A program made the position numbers and the translations under genes. The notes beneath the pieces were generated by a model, which was given only the letters and a program-made list of their open reading frames with translations, was not told the DNA's origin and did not search any database. Of a stretch of 64,000 nt of DNA, positions 1 through 8,311 are shown piece by piece. Source of the DNA: Bradyrhizobium sp. CCBAU 51765 (lineage in GTDB: Bacteria > Pseudomonadota > Alphaproteobacteria > Rhizobiales > Xanthobacteraceae); the NCBI RefSeq assembly GCF_015291725.1, contig NZ_CP030038.1, forward strand, positions 2,841,001-2,905,000, read 5' to 3'. Numbering within the stretch: the first letter of the stretch is position 1; every line of letters starts with the position of its first letter.

Positions 1-686
1 GCGGCCGTCGAAACGGCAATGCCGCGCTCGTGGCCGGAATAGCCGACGATCGGATGGATATCGCGCAGCGTCTCCATGAAACGCAGATGGATGTTGTGGA
101 GCGCGGCCGGATAGGTGCTCTGGCAATGCAGCAGCACGTAGCTGGCATTGCGGTCGTCGAGGAACTTCGCCGCGGCCTTGATCTCGTCCGTCGTGCTCAT
201 GCCGGTCGAGACGATCAGCGTCTTGCCGGTGGCCGCGAGGCGGGCGAGCAGCGGCAGGTTGGTGAGGTCGGCCGAGGCGATCTTGTAGGCGTGCACACCG
301 AAGCCTTCGAGCACGGCGACGCTCTTCGCGTCCCAGGGCGTGCAGAGGTACTCGATACCCTTGGCTGCGCAGTACTCGGCGATCTTCTTTTGCTGCGCGG
401 TCGGCAGCTCGAAGCGGCGAAGGAGATCGAGCGTATATTCGACGGCGAGGTCGTCGTCCTTCCCGGACAGGCTCGAGGCGCGATAGACTTCGTCCAGCTT
501 GCGCATCTGGAATTTGGCGCAATCTGCCCCGGCCGCGACCGCGGCATCGACCAGCGCAATGGCGCGGTCGAAGTCGCCATTGTGGTTGTTGCCGATTTCG
601 GCGATGACGTAGCAGGGTTCGCCTTCGCCCAGAAGACGGTTGCCAATACGGACCGGAGCAGACTGTTTGGGCGATGTCATCAACAT
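1..686 (-). CDS. N-acetylneuraminate synthase (NeuB) family protein, 3' end outside window
   Basis: Condenses phosphoenolpyruvate with an N-acetylated hexose to give a nine-carbon acid (sialic, legionaminic or pseudaminic type) in the cytoplasm. About 228 residues of the TIM-barrel are visible, with family motifs in order: VIAEIGNNHNGD near the start, GADCAKFQ, YLCTPWD, KIASADLTNLPLL, STGMSTTDEI, LLHCQSTYP and VGYSGHERG. The C-terminal antifreeze-like (SAF) domain would lie beyond the left edge. Two in-frame ATGs, at 686 and 680, both fit; neither has a strong ribosome site. The gene follows the CBS/GHMP kinase gene by about 17 bp, so they are probably co-transcribed in a surface-glycan or flagellin-glycosylation locus. 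Which sugar is made cannot be decided from this fragment. Confidence 0.88.
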   Translation of the reverse strand, partial: MLMTSPKQSAPVRIGNRLLGEGEPCYVIAEIGNNHNGDFDRAIALVDAAVAAGADCAKFQMRKLDEVYRASSLSGKDDDLAVEYTLDLLRRFELPTAQQKKIAEYCAAKGIEYLCTPWDAKSVAVLEGFGVHAYKIASADLTNLPLLARLAATGKTLIVSTGMSTTDEIKAAAKFLDDRNASYVLLHCQSTYPAALHNIHLRFMETLRDIHPIVGYSGHERGIAVSTA

Positions 687-702
687 TCTCGTCTCATATG
701 CG

Positions 703-2079
703 TCAGGCGAGCCGCGCGGGAACGCGCGACTTCCACGTCCGCAGCCCGTTCTCTTCGAACATGATGCGCGAACAGCGATGCCCCTGCTGCTCCAGCGCCG
801 CGATGAGCTGGTAGCGCTCGAAAGGACGTACGAAGAACAGGAAGTAACCGCCGCCGCCGGCGCCCAGGAGCTTTCCGCCGACTGCGCCGTGCTGCTTGGC
901 GAAATCGTAGATCGCGTCGATCGCCTCCGACGAGATCTTCGAGCTCAGCTTCCGTTTGGCGTGCCAGGCCTCGTCGATCAGCCGGCCGCATTCCAGGAGC
1001 TGGCCGCGCAGCAGATGCCGCCTTATGTCGCGCGTCACTTCCTTTTGCTTGGCTGCCGCGGCGACGGCGTCGCTAGTCTCGTGCTGAGCCTTCTGGTCGC
1101 GGTGAATGGCGCCGGAATCGCGGCCGGAGCCGGCGTAGCAGAGCACCAGGCTCTCCTCGAGCTCGGCGATGATGTTGGGATCGAGACGAAGCGGCACGAT
1201 GGTGTTCTGGTCGGAGAAGAACTCCATGTGATTGAAGCCGCCGAACACGGTGGCGTACTGATCCTGCCAGCCGCCGGGAATGTTCAGCATCAGCCGCTCG
1301 GCCTGGAAGGCCATCTCCGCGATCTCGTGGCGATCCCACTGATCCCCACGGAATTCATTGAAGCATCCGATGATCGCGGACGAGACCACCGCGGAGCCGC
1401 CGAGGCCGGAACCGACCGGGAAATCGGCGGATACCTCGAGCTCGAATCCATAAGTCGGCTTGATCAGGCGCACGACCGACTTGATCAGCGCGAGATCTCC
1501 GCCCGTTCCGAGTTCTGCGAGATTATCGGCCTCGACCGTGCGACGGAAATCGTGCGAGTAGATCCGGATGCTGGGATCGTTCCGGCGCCGCAGCGTCGCG
1601 TGAGCGTACATCTTGATCGTGGCGCTGATGACCGCACCGCCGTCATTCGCCACGAAGTAATGCGTCAGGTCGGTGCCGCCGCCGGAGAAGCTGATCCGCA
1701 CCGGCGAGCGGGCACGCGCGAACACCTCGCTCTCTTCCGAGAGGTTGAACAGCTCGCGGCTGAATACGTCAACCAGCCGTCCCTCGCCATCGAGGATCGG
1801 CACCACGTGCACGCGCTGGTCGAGCAGCTTCAGGATCTGCTCGCGCGGGCCGCCGGTCGGCGCCCAGACGAAGTTGCGATTGATGCAGGACGCGACCCGG
1901 TCCTGGATCGTGATGCCGGTCAGCATGCGCCTGCGGATGTCACCGTCCGTCACGGCGCCGACGATTCGTCCGCTCGCGTCCTGCGCGAACAGGATGCCGA
2001 GCATATTCGCATTCAGGCGCCGGAAGGCTTCCTCAATGGTCTCGGTCTCGGCGATGGTGACGAGGGTCGGTTCAAGCAC
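703..2079 (-). CDS. CBS-domain pair fused to GHMP-family sugar kinase (HddA-like)
   Basis: Two domains are visible. In the frame read from the upstream ATG at 2181, residues 35-145 form a tandem CBS pair (IVGAVTDGDIRRRML in the first repeat, VHVVPILDGEGRLVDVF in the second). Residues 157-490 are a GHMP kinase with motif 1 RSPVRISFSGGGTDL, ATP loop PVGSGLGGSAVVSSAI and motif 3 GGKLLGAGGGGYFLFF. The kinase most resembles D-glycero-D-manno-heptose-7-phosphate kinases. The CBS pair may bind a nucleotide and tune activity. The frame is open to an ATG at 2181, but the first 34 residues are low-complexity; I prefer the GTG at 2079, just before the first CBS strand. A TACAAT box about 45 bp upstream of that GTG supports this weakly. 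Lies directly before the NeuB-like gene. Confidence 0.8.
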   Translation of the reverse strand: MLEPTLVTIAETETIEEAFRRLNANMLGILFAQDASGRIVGAVTDGDIRRRMLTGITIQDRVASCINRNFVWAPTGGPREQILKLLDQRVHVVPILDGEGRLVDVFSRELFNLSEESEVFARARSPVRISFSGGGTDLTHYFVANDGGAVISATIKMYAHATLRRRNDPSIRIYSHDFRRTVEADNLAELGTGGDLALIKSVVRLIKPTYGFELEVSADFPVGSGLGGSAVVSSAIIGCFNEFRGDQWDRHEIAEMAFQAERLMLNIPGGWQDQYATVFGGFNHMEFFSDQNTIVPLRLDPNIIAELEESLVLCYAGSGRDSGAIHRDQKAQHETSDAVAAAAKQKEVTRDIRRHLLRGQLLECGRLIDEAWHAKRKLSSKISSEAIDAIYDFAKQHGAVGGKLLGAGGGGYFLFFVRPFERYQLIAALEQQGHRCSRIMFEENGLRTWKSRVPARLA

Positions 2080-2379
2080 GTTTGGGATCCGGAAGGGGCC
2101 AATTCCAGGCCATATTGTAGCAGCGGTTGGTAATACGGGAGCCGCAGGGACGATGCAAGGTTCCTGCGCCGCCGGCGGCATTGCGCGAAAACGGCACTTG
2201 TCAAGCGCTTCGGCCCGCGAAGTGACCGTTTACAGTGGCCGCAGCTCCTAGAGAAGGCGCACGTTAACGGGTCCACACGGAATGAATGTTGGAATCAGCT
2301 CGTGGATCAAGTGTGGAAACGCCGCGCGATCTGTTCGTTGCGTTCGCGAGAGCGATCTCGCCGTTGACGTCGGTCGAAG

Positions 2380-3603
2380 TTACCGCTCGTCCGCGATCAC
2401 CTTGCCGTCGTTAGGCAGCGTGCCGGGACTAACCAGTTCGACGCTTCCGCCGAGTTTCGTCACTGCGCGCAGGCTGGCTGCGAGCTCATCACGCAGGGCA
2501 TCGTTCGTGGCCGCGGTTTCCGCTCGCAGCGTCATCGCGTCGGCCTCGCCCTGGCGTGTGACGACGAGGCGCAGTCTTCCGAGGGCGGAATGGCGCTTGC
2601 CGATCTCGGCGATCTGCTCGGGCCGGACGAACATGCCCTTGATCTTGGTAGTCTGGTCGGCGCGGCCCATCCAGCCCCTGATGCGCATGTTTGTGCGCCC
2701 GCATGGGCTCGTGCCGGGGAGGGCCGCGGTGAGGTCGCCGAGGGCGAGCCGGATCCAGGGATGGTGCGGATCGAGCGAGGTCACGACGATCTCGCCGACG
2801 TCGCCCGGCGCAACCGGATCTCCGGTGCCGGGCTTGACGATCTCCAGGATCAGGTCCTCGTTCACGACCATGCCCTCGCGCGCCTCGGTCTCGAACGCGA
2901 TGAGGCCGAGATCGGCGGTGCCGAAGGCCTGGTAGGCGTCGATGCCGCGCGCCTTGATCTCGGCCTGGAGCGAGGGCGGGAACGCGGCGCCCGAGACCAG
3001 CGCGCGCTTGATCGAGGAGATGTCGCGCCCGGAGCTTGCCGCGGCGTCGAGCAGGATCTTCAGGAAATCCGGCGTGCCGCTGTAGCCAACCGGCCGGTAG
3101 GCCTCGATCAGCTCGAATTGCTGCTCGGTATTGCCGGGGCCGGCCGGGATGACCGCACAGCCGAGCGCGCGCGCGGAGGCGTCGAAGATGAAGCCGCCGG
3201 GGGTGAGATGGTAGCTGAAGGTATTGAGGACGATATCGTCAGGACGGAACCCGGCCGCGAACAGCGCCCTTGCGCCGCGCCAGGGATCTCCTTGCCGTCC
3301 CTCCGGCTCGAAGATCGGGCCGGGGGAGGTGAAGAGGCGGGCGAACGAGCCGGGGGGGCCCGCCACAAAGCCTCCGAAGGGTGCAGAGGCCTTCTGCAGG
3401 GCGGGCAGCTCCGATTTGCGCAACACCGGCAGGCCCGCCAGGGCCGCCCTGGAGGTCACGGCTGCGGGATCGCAGCCTTTGAGCCGCCCGGCATAGGCCG
3501 GGGCGGCCATCGCGGCTCGCAGCACCCCTGGCAGGCGGGAGAACAGGTCGGCCTCGCGCGCGGCTTGTTCACGGATCTCGCGGGCGTCGTAATGGGCGGT
3601 CAT
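2380..3603 (-). CDS. Phenylacetate-CoA ligase (PaaK)-like adenylate-forming enzyme
   Basis: Member of the ANL superfamily, expected to activate a carboxylic acid to its CoA thioester through an acyl-adenylate. At 407 residues it is slightly shorter than PaaK (about 430). Visible are the YQAFGTADLG segment (counterpart of the aromatic-xx-GTxExG motif), HPWIRLALGDLTAAL, and the hinge RADQTTKIKGMFVRPEQI typical of PaaK. The glycine-rich phosphate loop is unusual: where PaaK has a Ser/Thr-rich SSGTTG stretch, this protein has TSPGPIFEPEG. The gene lies at the distal end of the first liv-type operon with a 1.1-kb epimerase gene on the other strand between them, so its link to that importer is plausible but not proven. 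The natural substrate is unknown. Confidence 0.75.
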   Translation of the reverse strand: MTAHYDAREIREQAAREADLFSRLPGVLRAAMAAPAYAGRLKGCDPAAVTSRAALAGLPVLRKSELPALQKASAPFGGFVAGPPGSFARLFTSPGPIFEPEGRQGDPWRGARALFAAGFRPDDIVLNTFSYHLTPGGFIFDASARALGCAVIPAGPGNTEQQFELIEAYRPVGYSGTPDFLKILLDAAASSGRDISSIKRALVSGAAFPPSLQAEIKARGIDAYQAFGTADLGLIAFETEAREGMVVNEDLILEIVKPGTGDPVAPGDVGEIVVTSLDPHHPWIRLALGDLTAALPGTSPCGRTNMRIRGWMGRADQTTKIKGMFVRPEQIAEIGKRHSALGRLRLVVTRQGEADAMTLRAETAATNDALRDELAASLRAVTKLGGSVELVSPGTLPNDGKVIADER

Positions 3604-3689
3604 GGCTGTTCTTTCCGTGTTGGCATCCGTTGCGCGCCGCCACCGGCATGGGTATCAGACCGCCATTGGTGAGGCCTAGAGAGGACCCG

Positions 3690-4844
3690 ATGGCGGACGA
3701 AGGAATCATTGCGGCGGACGAGGCGTCGAACGTCGTCTCGCGCCTGAAGGGCCGCATGATCGACGAGGCGCTGCCGCTGTGGTCGACGGTCGGCTGGGAT
3801 CAGGCTGCGGGTGGTTTCATCGACCGGCTGCACCGCGATGGCACGGCGGATGCGGCCGCGCCCCGGCGCGTATTCGTGCAGGCGCGCCAGATCTGGTGCT
3901 ACGCCAAGGCGGCGCAGATGGGATGGTATCCTGAGGGGCGTGGCATCGCGCTGAAAGGGCTGGAGCATCTGCTGTCCAGAGCGAAGGCGCCCGATGGCCG
4001 GCCCGGCTACGTGCACCGGCTGACGTCCGAGGGAGCGGTGCTGGATGCCCGGCGCGATGCCTATGACCACGCCTTCGTCCTCTTTGCGCTCGCGGCCGTC
4101 TACGCCCTCGACCAGGATGCGCAGGTTCGTGCCGAGATCGATGCGCTGCTCGCCTTCCTCGACGGCCATCTGCGCTCGCCGCATGGCGGCGTTCACGAAG
4201 GCCTTCCGGTTTCGCTGCCGCGCCGGCAGAATCCGCACATGCATCTGTTTGAGGCGATGATCGCGTGCTTCGAGGCGACCCACGATCTGTCGTTCCAGAA
4301 CCGTGCCGGAGAATTCTTCGCACTGTTCCTGGCCAATCTCTACGACAAGCAGAAGCGCATCCTGACCGAGTACTTCGAGGAAGACTGGTCGAAGATCGAG
4401 CCCGTCAGCGTCGAGCCCGGTCACCAGGCCGAATGGGTCTGGCTGCTGAAGGGCTTCGAGCGCATCACGGGCTGCCCGACTGCGCCGCGGCGTGCCGAAC
4501 TGCTGTCGACCGCGCTGCGTTATCGCGACGAGGCCACGGGCTGCCTGATCGACGAGGGGGACGACGTCGGCAACGTCCGCCGCAGCACGCGCCGGCTGTG
4601 GCCGCAGACCGAGATCGCGAAGGCGTGGATCGCGCAAGCCGAGTCCGGCGAGGTGGGGGCGGCGGATGAGGCGCGCGCGGCGCTGGTGCGGCTCGAACGG
4701 CATTATCTCAGCCATCCCGTGAAGGGCGGCTGGTACGACCAGTTCGATCGCGACGGCAAATCGCTGATCGACATCATTCCTGCGTCGTCGTTCTATCATG
4801 TTCTCTGCGCAGTCACGGAAGCTGAACAGGTGCTTGAGAGTTGA
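3690..4844 (+). CDS. N-acylglucosamine 2-epimerase (AGE) family sugar epimerase/isomerase
   Basis: An (alpha/alpha)6-barrel enzyme of the AGE family, which interconverts C2 epimers of N-acylglucosamine or isomerises mannose and fructose. Family signatures seen in order: RVFVQARQIWCYA, YDHAFVLFALAA, NPHMHLFEAM, EPGHQAEWVWLLKGFE, RLWPQTE, KGGWYDQFD and IIPASSFYHV; the histidines in MHLFE and EPGHQ fit the catalytic pair. I chose the ATG at 3690 because GAGAGGA lies just upstream; the frame is open to 3630. The 384-residue length is normal. It diverges from the PaaK-like gene and stands alone, flanked by minus-strand transport genes. Whether it acts on free mannose or an N-acyl sugar cannot be told. 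Confidence 0.82.
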   Translation: MADEGIIAADEASNVVSRLKGRMIDEALPLWSTVGWDQAAGGFIDRLHRDGTADAAAPRRVFVQARQIWCYAKAAQMGWYPEGRGIALKGLEHLLSRAKAPDGRPGYVHRLTSEGAVLDARRDAYDHAFVLFALAAVYALDQDAQVRAEIDALLAFLDGHLRSPHGGVHEGLPVSLPRRQNPHMHLFEAMIACFEATHDLSFQNRAGEFFALFLANLYDKQKRILTEYFEEDWSKIEPVSVEPGHQAEWVWLLKGFERITGCPTAPRRAELLSTALRYRDEATGCLIDEGDDVGNVRRSTRRLWPQTEIAKAWIAQAESGEVGAADEARAALVRLERHYLSHPVKGGWYDQFDRDGKSLIDIIPASSFYHVLCAVTEAEQVLES

Positions 4845-4904
4845 AGCTCTTTTGTATCGACGCGCTTTCTTCACGCGAACCGGTTCCCGCTTCGTTTGAA
4901 AACG

Positions 4905-5744
4905 CTACAGCCAGCGCTTGCGCCGCTTGAAGCTCTTGAGGTTCTTGAAGCTCTTGCGCTGGTCGCCGGCGCCGCCGAGATAGAACTCCTTGACGTCCTC
5001 GTTGTCGCGCAAGTCGTCCGCGCTGCCGTCGAGCACGACCTTGCCCTGTTCCATGATGTAGCCGTGACTTGCCACCGAGAGCGCAGCGCGCGCGTTCTGC
5101 TCGACCAGCAGGATGGTGACGCCGAGGTCGCGGTTGATCTTCTGGATGATCGAGAACACCTCTTTCACCAGCAGCGGCGACAAGCCCATCGAAGGCTCAT
5201 CCATCAGGATCATCTTGGGGCGCGCCATCAGGGCCCGGCCGATTGCGAGCATCTGCTGCTCACCGCCGGAGAGATAGCCGGCAAGGCCGGTGCGCTCTTT
5301 CAAGCGTGGAAAGTAGTTGAAAACCATGTCGAGATCGGAATCGACCCCGCGGTCCCTGCGGGTGAAGGCGCCGAGCTTGAGGTTCTCCAGCGACGTCATG
5401 TCGGCGACGATGCGCCGGCCCTCCATCACCTGGAAGATGCCGCGGCGCACGATCTTGTCGGGGTCGATGCCGTTGATCCGCTCGCCTTCGAACAGGATCT
5501 CGCCGCGCGTGACCTCGCCGTCCTCGGTCTTGAGCAACCCGGAGATCGCCTTCAGCGTCGTCGACTTGCCGGCGCCGTTGGCGCCCAGGAGCGCCACGAT
5601 CGCGCCTTTCGGCACGTCGAGGCTGAGGCCGCGCAGCACCAGGATGACGTCGTCATAGACGACCTCGATGTTGTGCACGGCGAGGAGAGGCGCGGACGCC
5701 ACCGCGGTTGGCTTGGCGCGGGATGCTTCGAGGGTGTCGGTCAT
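4905..5744 (-). CDS. livF: Branched-chain-amino-acid-type ABC transporter ATP-binding protein, LivF type
   Basis: Cytoplasmic ATPase of a HAAT-family importer. Walker A GANGAGKST is at residues 54-62, signature LSGGEQQML at 158-166 and Walker B ILMDEPSMGL near 179-188, followed by the switch histidine region. It has N- and C-terminal extensions compared with a typical 235-residue LivF; the tail is lysine- and arginine-rich. It is separated from the periplasmic binding protein gene upstream by a 160-bp gap holding a palindromic repeat. It pairs with the LivG, LivH and LivM genes between 7.2 and 12.2 kb. The transported substrate is not fixed by sequence; the adjoining CoA ligases suggest an organic or fatty acid rather than an amino acid. 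Confidence 0.92.
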   Translation of the reverse strand: MTDTLEASRAKPTAVASAPLLAVHNIEVVYDDVILVLRGLSLDVPKGAIVALLGANGAGKSTTLKAISGLLKTEDGEVTRGEILFEGERINGIDPDKIVRRGIFQVMEGRRIVADMTSLENLKLGAFTRRDRGVDSDLDMVFNYFPRLKERTGLAGYLSGGEQQMLAIGRALMARPKMILMDEPSMGLSPLLVKEVFSIIQKINRDLGVTILLVEQNARAALSVASHGYIMEQGKVVLDGSADDLRDNEDVKEFYLGGAGDQRKSFKNLKSFKRRKRWL

Positions 5745-5760
5745 GCTTCAAAACTCCGCT

Positions 5761-5882
5761 GTCGTCGCCCGGCTTGACCGGGCGACCCAGTATTCCAGAG
5801 ACGCCGGAGATTCATCGAGAAGCCGCGGCGTACTGGATCCCCCGTCCCGGTGCGCAATTGCGCGCAAGGCGGGGGACGACAG
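5761..5882. repeat. Composite palindromic intergenic repeat, family 1
   Basis: Starts with GTCGTCGCCC and ends with GGGGGACGAC, so the ends are inverted. Inner segments include CCCGGCTTGACCGGG (a near-palindrome) and GGTGCGCAATTGCGC, which is shared with the repeat at 16452-16553. It fills the gap between the binding-protein and LivF genes and would form a hairpin in their transcript. This is typical of short mosaic repeats of Bradyrhizobium intergenic DNA; a role in mRNA processing is inference. Confidence 0.7.
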
Positions 5883-5906
5883 TTGTGTGCGTGGCTGGAG
5901 CAGGCC

Positions 5907-7190
5907 TCACCACCCCAGCAATTCCGGCTTGCGCGGCAGCTCGACGGTCTTGACCTTCTCGAGCTTGATCGTGCCCTTGGCCATGACGTCGTTGAGGTCG
6001 CCGTCGGTCGCGCCCGAGACCTTGGTACGATAGAGGTCGACCTTGAGCGTGCCGCGATGGTCCTTCTCGGTCCAGGTCGAGGCATTGCAGACGCCTTCCA
6101 TCCCGGCCGGCACCCAGTCCTTCTTCTGGTGGAAGCCCTTGGCGACGTTCTCGCCGGTGGCGCCGCCGTTCTTGGCGGCCCAGTCGATCGCCTCCTTCAT
6201 GTACATCGCCGAGCAGACGGCCGCGACGTAATGCACGGGGCGATAGACCTTGCCGGTGGGATCGGACATCTTCGAGATCTCCATCACCGTCTTCATGCCG
6301 GGCGCATCGCCGCCCCAGCTCACCGCGGTGCGCAGCGGGAAGATCACGCCATTGGCCGCATCGCCCGCGGTCTTGGCGGCATTCTCGTCCATGCCCCAGA
6401 CGTTGCCGAGGAACTGGATATCGACGCCGGCGGTCTTGCAGGCCTTCATCACCGAGATGTTGGAGGCGGCGGTGTTGCCGAGATAGGCGTAGTTGGCGCC
6501 CGAGGATTTCAGGCTCAGGCACTGTGCGCTGTAGTCACCCGGCGTGAGGGCGAACACCAGCGGCGGCAGAACCTCGAAGCCGAGCTCCTGCGCCATGGCT
6601 TCACCGGCGGCCTTCGGCGCGTTCGGATAAGGATGGTTGGCGCCCATGTGCACGAATTTCGGCTTGCCGGGCTTGCCCTTGGCCTTCCAGTCCTCGGCTG
6701 CCCACATCAGCATCGCGCGCAGCGCGTCCGAATAGCTCGGGCCATAGAAGAAATTATAAGGCGCAGGCTTGGCCTTGCCGCTGACCCCTTCGGGATCGGT
6801 GAGGGCGGCGGCATAGGAGCCGGACATGTCTGGGATCTTGTCCTGGGCAAGGAAGCCGGTCAGCGCCTCGGTGTCCGCCGTACCCCAGCCCATGATTGCG
6901 GCGACCTTGGAGTCGGGCGCCGACCACTTCTTGTAGAGCGCGATCGCGCGCGGCACCTGGTAGCCATAGTCGTTGGTGTCGAGATTGAGCTGCTTGCCGC
7001 CGACGCCGCCGTTCTTGTTGACCCAGGCGAACGTATCCGCGACGGCCTGGCCATAGGGCGTGCCGACGTCCGAGGTGCCGCCGGAATAGTCGGCGAGATG
7101 CCCGATCGCGATCTGCGCCTGCGCGCTCGCGGAGAATGCGGCGATCGCAAGCACGAGCGATGCGGTGCTCAAAAGGGACTTTGTCGTCAT
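5907..7190 (-). CDS. ABC transporter periplasmic substrate-binding protein (Peripla_BP_6 / LivK-like)
   Basis: 427-residue binding protein with a clear Sec signal peptide: positively charged start, hydrophobic core SLVLAIAAFSA and a probable cleavage after SAQA near residue 28. The mature part begins IAIGHLADYSGGTSDVG, typical of the bilobed type I periplasmic binding fold used by HAAT importers. It is longer than LivK (about 370). It lies 44 bp downstream of the LivM gene and is the likely substrate receptor of the first liv-type system. Its sequence is clearly different from the binding protein of the second system at 17.4 kb, implying different ligands. The ligand is unknown. Confidence 0.9.
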   Translation of the reverse strand: MTTKSLLSTASLVLAIAAFSASAQAQIAIGHLADYSGGTSDVGTPYGQAVADTFAWVNKNGGVGGKQLNLDTNDYGYQVPRAIALYKKWSAPDSKVAAIMGWGTADTEALTGFLAQDKIPDMSGSYAAALTDPEGVSGKAKPAPYNFFYGPSYSDALRAMLMWAAEDWKAKGKPGKPKFVHMGANHPYPNAPKAAGEAMAQELGFEVLPPLVFALTPGDYSAQCLSLKSSGANYAYLGNTAASNISVMKACKTAGVDIQFLGNVWGMDENAAKTAGDAANGVIFPLRTAVSWGGDAPGMKTVMEISKMSDPTGKVYRPVHYVAAVCSAMYMKEAIDWAAKNGGATGENVAKGFHQKKDWVPAGMEGVCNASTWTEKDHRGTLKVDLYRTKVSGATDGDLNDVMAKGTIKLEKVKTVELPRKPELLGW

Positions 7191-7234
7191 GGGTCGGTTC
7201 CTCCTGTTTATTGTTTAAGTGAAGTTGCCCGCGC

Positions 7235-8308
7235 TCAATGCGAGAACGGGTAGAGTTTCCAATACGCCTTGATCTGCCGCCAGCGATGCGCGAGCCCGTC
7301 AGGCTCGAACATCAGGAATGCGATGATGATCACCCCGATCGCGATCTCGCGCAGGAAGGTGATGTTGTTGTTGAGCGAGAGCGCCTGGTCGATCGCTCCG
7401 CCCTTCAGATGATGGCTCAGCCACTCCATCGATTCCGGCAGCAGCACCACGAAGGCGGTACCCATCAGCGTGCCCATGATCGAGCCGGTGCCGCCGATGA
7501 TGATCATGGCGAGGAACAGGATCGAACGCTCGATGCCGAAGCCCTCCTGCGACACCACGAGCTGGTAGTGCGCATAGAGCGCGCCGGCGATGCCGGCGAA
7601 GAAGGCGGCAAGCCCGAACGACAGCGTCCGGTACTTGGTGAGGTTGATGCCCATGATCTCGGCGGAGAGATAATGGTCGCGGATCGCTACCAGTGCGCGG
7701 CCGTCACGGGTGCGCATCAGATTGGTGACGAGGACGTAGCTCACGAGCACATAGGCCAGCACGACGTAGAAGTACTGTCGGTCGCCGCGCAGCGTATAGC
7801 CGAAGATCGAGAAAGGCGCGGCGCTCGCCGGCACCGAGCCGCCGGAGAACCATTCGGCGCGCGAGAAGAAGTCGAGCAGGATGTACTGCGCAGCCAGCGT
7901 CGCGATGACGAGGTAAAGACCTTTCAGCCGCGCCGCCGGAATGCCGAAGATCAGCCCGACCAGCGCAGTGACGATGCCGGCGAGCGGGATTGCGAAGAAC
8001 ACCGGGATCTGCGCGTTGTTGGAGATGTAGGCGGAGGTAAATGCGCCGAGCAGGAAGAAGGCGGCATGGCCGATCGAGATCTGGCCGGTGAAGCCGACCA
8101 GGATATTGAGCCCGAGCGCCGCGATCGAGAAGATGCCGATCTGGATCAGGATGCTGAGCCAATACCCGCTGAAGAATTGCGGCGCCAGACACAGCAGCAG
8201 CACGCCTGCGATGGCGAAGTTGCGGCTCGTCGCGGTCGGGAAGATCGTGGTGTCGGCCGCGTAGGAGGTGCGGAAGTCACCAGCAGGAATGAGGGCAGGG
8301 CCGGCCAT
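7235..8308 (-). CDS. livM: Branched-chain-amino-acid-type ABC transporter permease, LivM type
   Basis: Polytopic inner-membrane permease, 357 residues, with many hydrophobic segments from residue 30 onward. Family signatures are LGLNILVGFTGQISIGHAAF, GIPAARLKGLYLVIATLA, SAEIMGINLTKYR and IIIGGTGSIMGTLMG. It is preceded at 3 bp by the LivH gene, consistent with translational coupling. Together they form the heterodimeric channel of the first liv-type importer. Confidence 0.93.
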   Translation of the reverse strand: MAGPALIPAGDFRTSYAADTTIFPTATSRNFAIAGVLLLCLAPQFFSGYWLSILIQIGIFSIAALGLNILVGFTGQISIGHAAFFLLGAFTSAYISNNAQIPVFFAIPLAGIVTALVGLIFGIPAARLKGLYLVIATLAAQYILLDFFSRAEWFSGGSVPASAAPFSIFGYTLRGDRQYFYVVLAYVLVSYVLVTNLMRTRDGRALVAIRDHYLSAEIMGINLTKYRTLSFGLAAFFAGIAGALYAHYQLVVSQEGFGIERSILFLAMIIIGGTGSIMGTLMGTAFVVLLPESMEWLSHHLKGGAIDQALSLNNNITFLREIAIGVIIIAFLMFEPDGLAHRWRQIKAYWKLYPFSH

Positions 8309-8311
8309 GGG

